Shown here piece by piece: positions 62,999-64,000 of a DNA stretch of 64,000 nt. The stretch is taken from positions 1-64,000 of the forward strand of contig JAJPII010000020.1 of NCBI GenBank assembly GCA_021324825.1, given 5' to 3'. The translations under genes and the position numbers were made by a program. A model generated the notes under the pieces. It saw only the letters and a list, made by a program, of their open reading frames with translations, was not told the DNA's origin and ran no database searches. Within the stretch, counting starts at the first letter, position 1; each line of letters opens with the position of its first letter. Origin of the DNA: Spartobacteria bacterium. GTDB taxonomy: Bacteria; Verrucomicrobiota; Verrucomicrobiia; Chthoniobacterales; Chthoniobacteraceae.

Positions 62999-64000
62999 GT
63001 CTCTTTGTAAGGCCGCCACCCCATTGTTTTCAATACCGCCGTGCGGGCGTCTATCCACGCGTGAAGGCCAAGTTCCTCCGCGGCCCGCCGCGCGCACGGC
63101 ACGTAACGGGCGATTTCCGCGCCCGGCTCCGGCCGGCGCAGGATGCTGACCTCCAATGGCGGCGTGCGCGTTCCAGCGACAAGCCGGGCCGCATCCGCGA
63201 TGCTCATCTCTTCCTCGGAACCGACGTTATATGGAACGCGGGCCGCGCCCTTGAAAAGGATCGTCCAGAGCCAGACGGCAAGGTCCGCCGCGTACAAATA
63301 AGACCGGCGGGGCGTGCCGTCGCCGCGCACGACGACCGGGCCGCCGTTCAGCGCGTCGCGGATAAAATTGCCGATGGCGAAGTGGACATCCAGCGGCAGA
63401 TGCGGCCCCACGAACGCGAAGCAGCGGGCGATCTTCGCCTCGACGCCGCTGGTGACGCAAAGCAGCTCGGCGACCCGCTTCCCCTCGCCGTAAGCGGATC
63501 GCGGATCAACCGGGTCGAGGCCGCCCATATACGTCTCCGGCACATGGGTAATGTCCGCGGGCTGTTTCCCATAAACCGCGCCCGAACTTGTCAGCAGGAA
63601 CTTCGCCCCCTTCGCGAAGTCGAGCGTCCGGCGCGTTCCCAGGATGATGTCATCCAGCGCCCCCAGCGGATCGGAGGCCGATTGGTTCGAAGTCGATTCC
63701 GTGGCGGCATGGAGGACGAACCCGAACTCCCCGGCGGGGAAATCGAACGTCTTCACATCGCCGCGCAGAAGTTCGACGGAAGCGAGATGCGGCATCTTCG
63801 CGCGGAACGCTTCGGGGTTGCGCGTAAGAGCGGTCAGGCCCGCGCCGAGCCCGAGTTCCCTGTTGGCGAAGGCGAACGTCTCGAGCAGCCAGCAGCCGAA
63901 AAAACCCGTGCCCCCGGTTACGAAGAACCGGCCCCCGCGCGCTTCCTCCCAGACGTCCCGGGTGTGCTCGAGAAAATGCCGCAGATCGTCCTCGGGCAGC
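62995..64000 (-). CDS. NAD-dependent sugar epimerase/dehydratase (partial, 5' end beyond window)
   Basis: An extended short-chain dehydrogenase reading into the right edge without a start. The part beyond 63795 continues in frame as RGGRFFVTGGTGFFGCWLLE, the NAD-binding loop GGTGFFG. The catalytic Ser-Tyr-Lys pattern appears as LTSSGAVYG and SAYGEGKR (YxxxK). The rest includes IARCFAFVGPHLPLDVHFAI and VRGDGTPRRSYLYAADLAVW. Family members make nucleotide-sugars such as dTDP-4-keto-6-deoxyglucose or GDP-derived sugars. It is coupled to the NYN-LOTUS gene. Confidence 0.85.
   Translation of the reverse strand, partial: LPEDDLRHFLEHTRDVWEEARGGRFFVTGGTGFFGCWLLETFAFANRELGLGAGLTALTRNPEAFRAKMPHLASVELLRGDVKTFDFPAGEFGFVLHAATESTSNQSASDPLGALDDIILGTRRTLDFAKGAKFLLTSSGAVYGKQPADITHVPETYMGGLDPVDPRSAYGEGKRVAELLCVTSGVEAKIARCFAFVGPHLPLDVHFAIGNFIRDALNGGPVVVRGDGTPRRSYLYAADLAVWLWTILFKGAARVPYNVGSEEEMSIADAARLVAGTRTPPLEVSILRRPEPGAEIARYVPCARRAAEELGLHAWIDARTAVLKTMGWRPYKET

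Overview
This is a GC-rich, gene-dense chromosomal window from a Gram-negative bacterium. It encodes an outer-membrane beta-barrel, polysaccharide export proteins, a lipoprotein L,D-transpeptidase and periplasmic chaperones. GTP-type PEP carboxykinase, an HpnH-like radical SAM enzyme, a TIGR03790-type protein, a LemA/TPM cluster and many FIST/TPR/DUF proteins point to the Verrucomicrobiota or a close PVC relative. That placement is an inference from gene content; no rRNA or tRNA gene was seen. GTG starts are common and many starts lack a clear Shine-Dalgarno sequence.

Layout. 1-183: a decayed transposase end. 215-7822: a UbiA-type prenyltransferase divergent from a TPR protein and a large thioester alpha-2-macroglobulin. 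7955-12256: hisS, recO, a two-domain LigD and a DmeF-like metal exporter. 12375-18660 (minus): an S9 peptidase-dodecin-gatB-DUF4142 operon and an ABCG-like transporter. 18782-25308: an AsmA-like protein, ribE, trxB, then a GT4-GNAT-ABC exporter group. 25318-27674 (minus): a degenerate gluzincin-like protein, a zinc-ribbon membrane protein and FmdB. 27774-30741 (plus): an L,D-transpeptidase, a GYF/RDD protein, a small membrane protein and an NRAMP-like transporter. 30750-34444: a membrane protein, a CAP-domain protein, an MBL hydrolase, a lone receiver and a TatD/EboB-like hydrolase with a small partner. 34450-35361: a collapsed SacI-like restriction-modification operon. 35451-37760: a FIST protein and a glycosyltransferase-receiver fusion. 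37870-43492: pckG, then DUF2851, TIGR03790 and PhnP-like MBL genes. 43540-48668: recN, a PpiD/SurA-like chaperone, a TPR protein and metG. 48649-55725 (minus): lemA, two TPM proteins, ubiD, hpnH-like and a GH13 enzyme. 55859-60000: an exopolysaccharide export trio (beta-barrel, Wzc-like kinase, Wza-like protein). 60138-64000: pgsA, gnd, a NYN-LOTUS protein and a sugar-nucleotide epimerase cut by the right edge.

The points I find most worth following are three. First, a GT2 glycosyltransferase is fused to an NtrC-type receiver and sits next to a FIST sensor gene. Second, a deletion appears to have joined the start of an adenine methyltransferase to the end of a SacI-like endonuclease in one reading frame. 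Third, a family of five dispersed intergenic elements shares a GTAGAGGCGGCTG hairpin and a CGCTTTGGCGTTGC-type core, nearly always at gene 3' ends.
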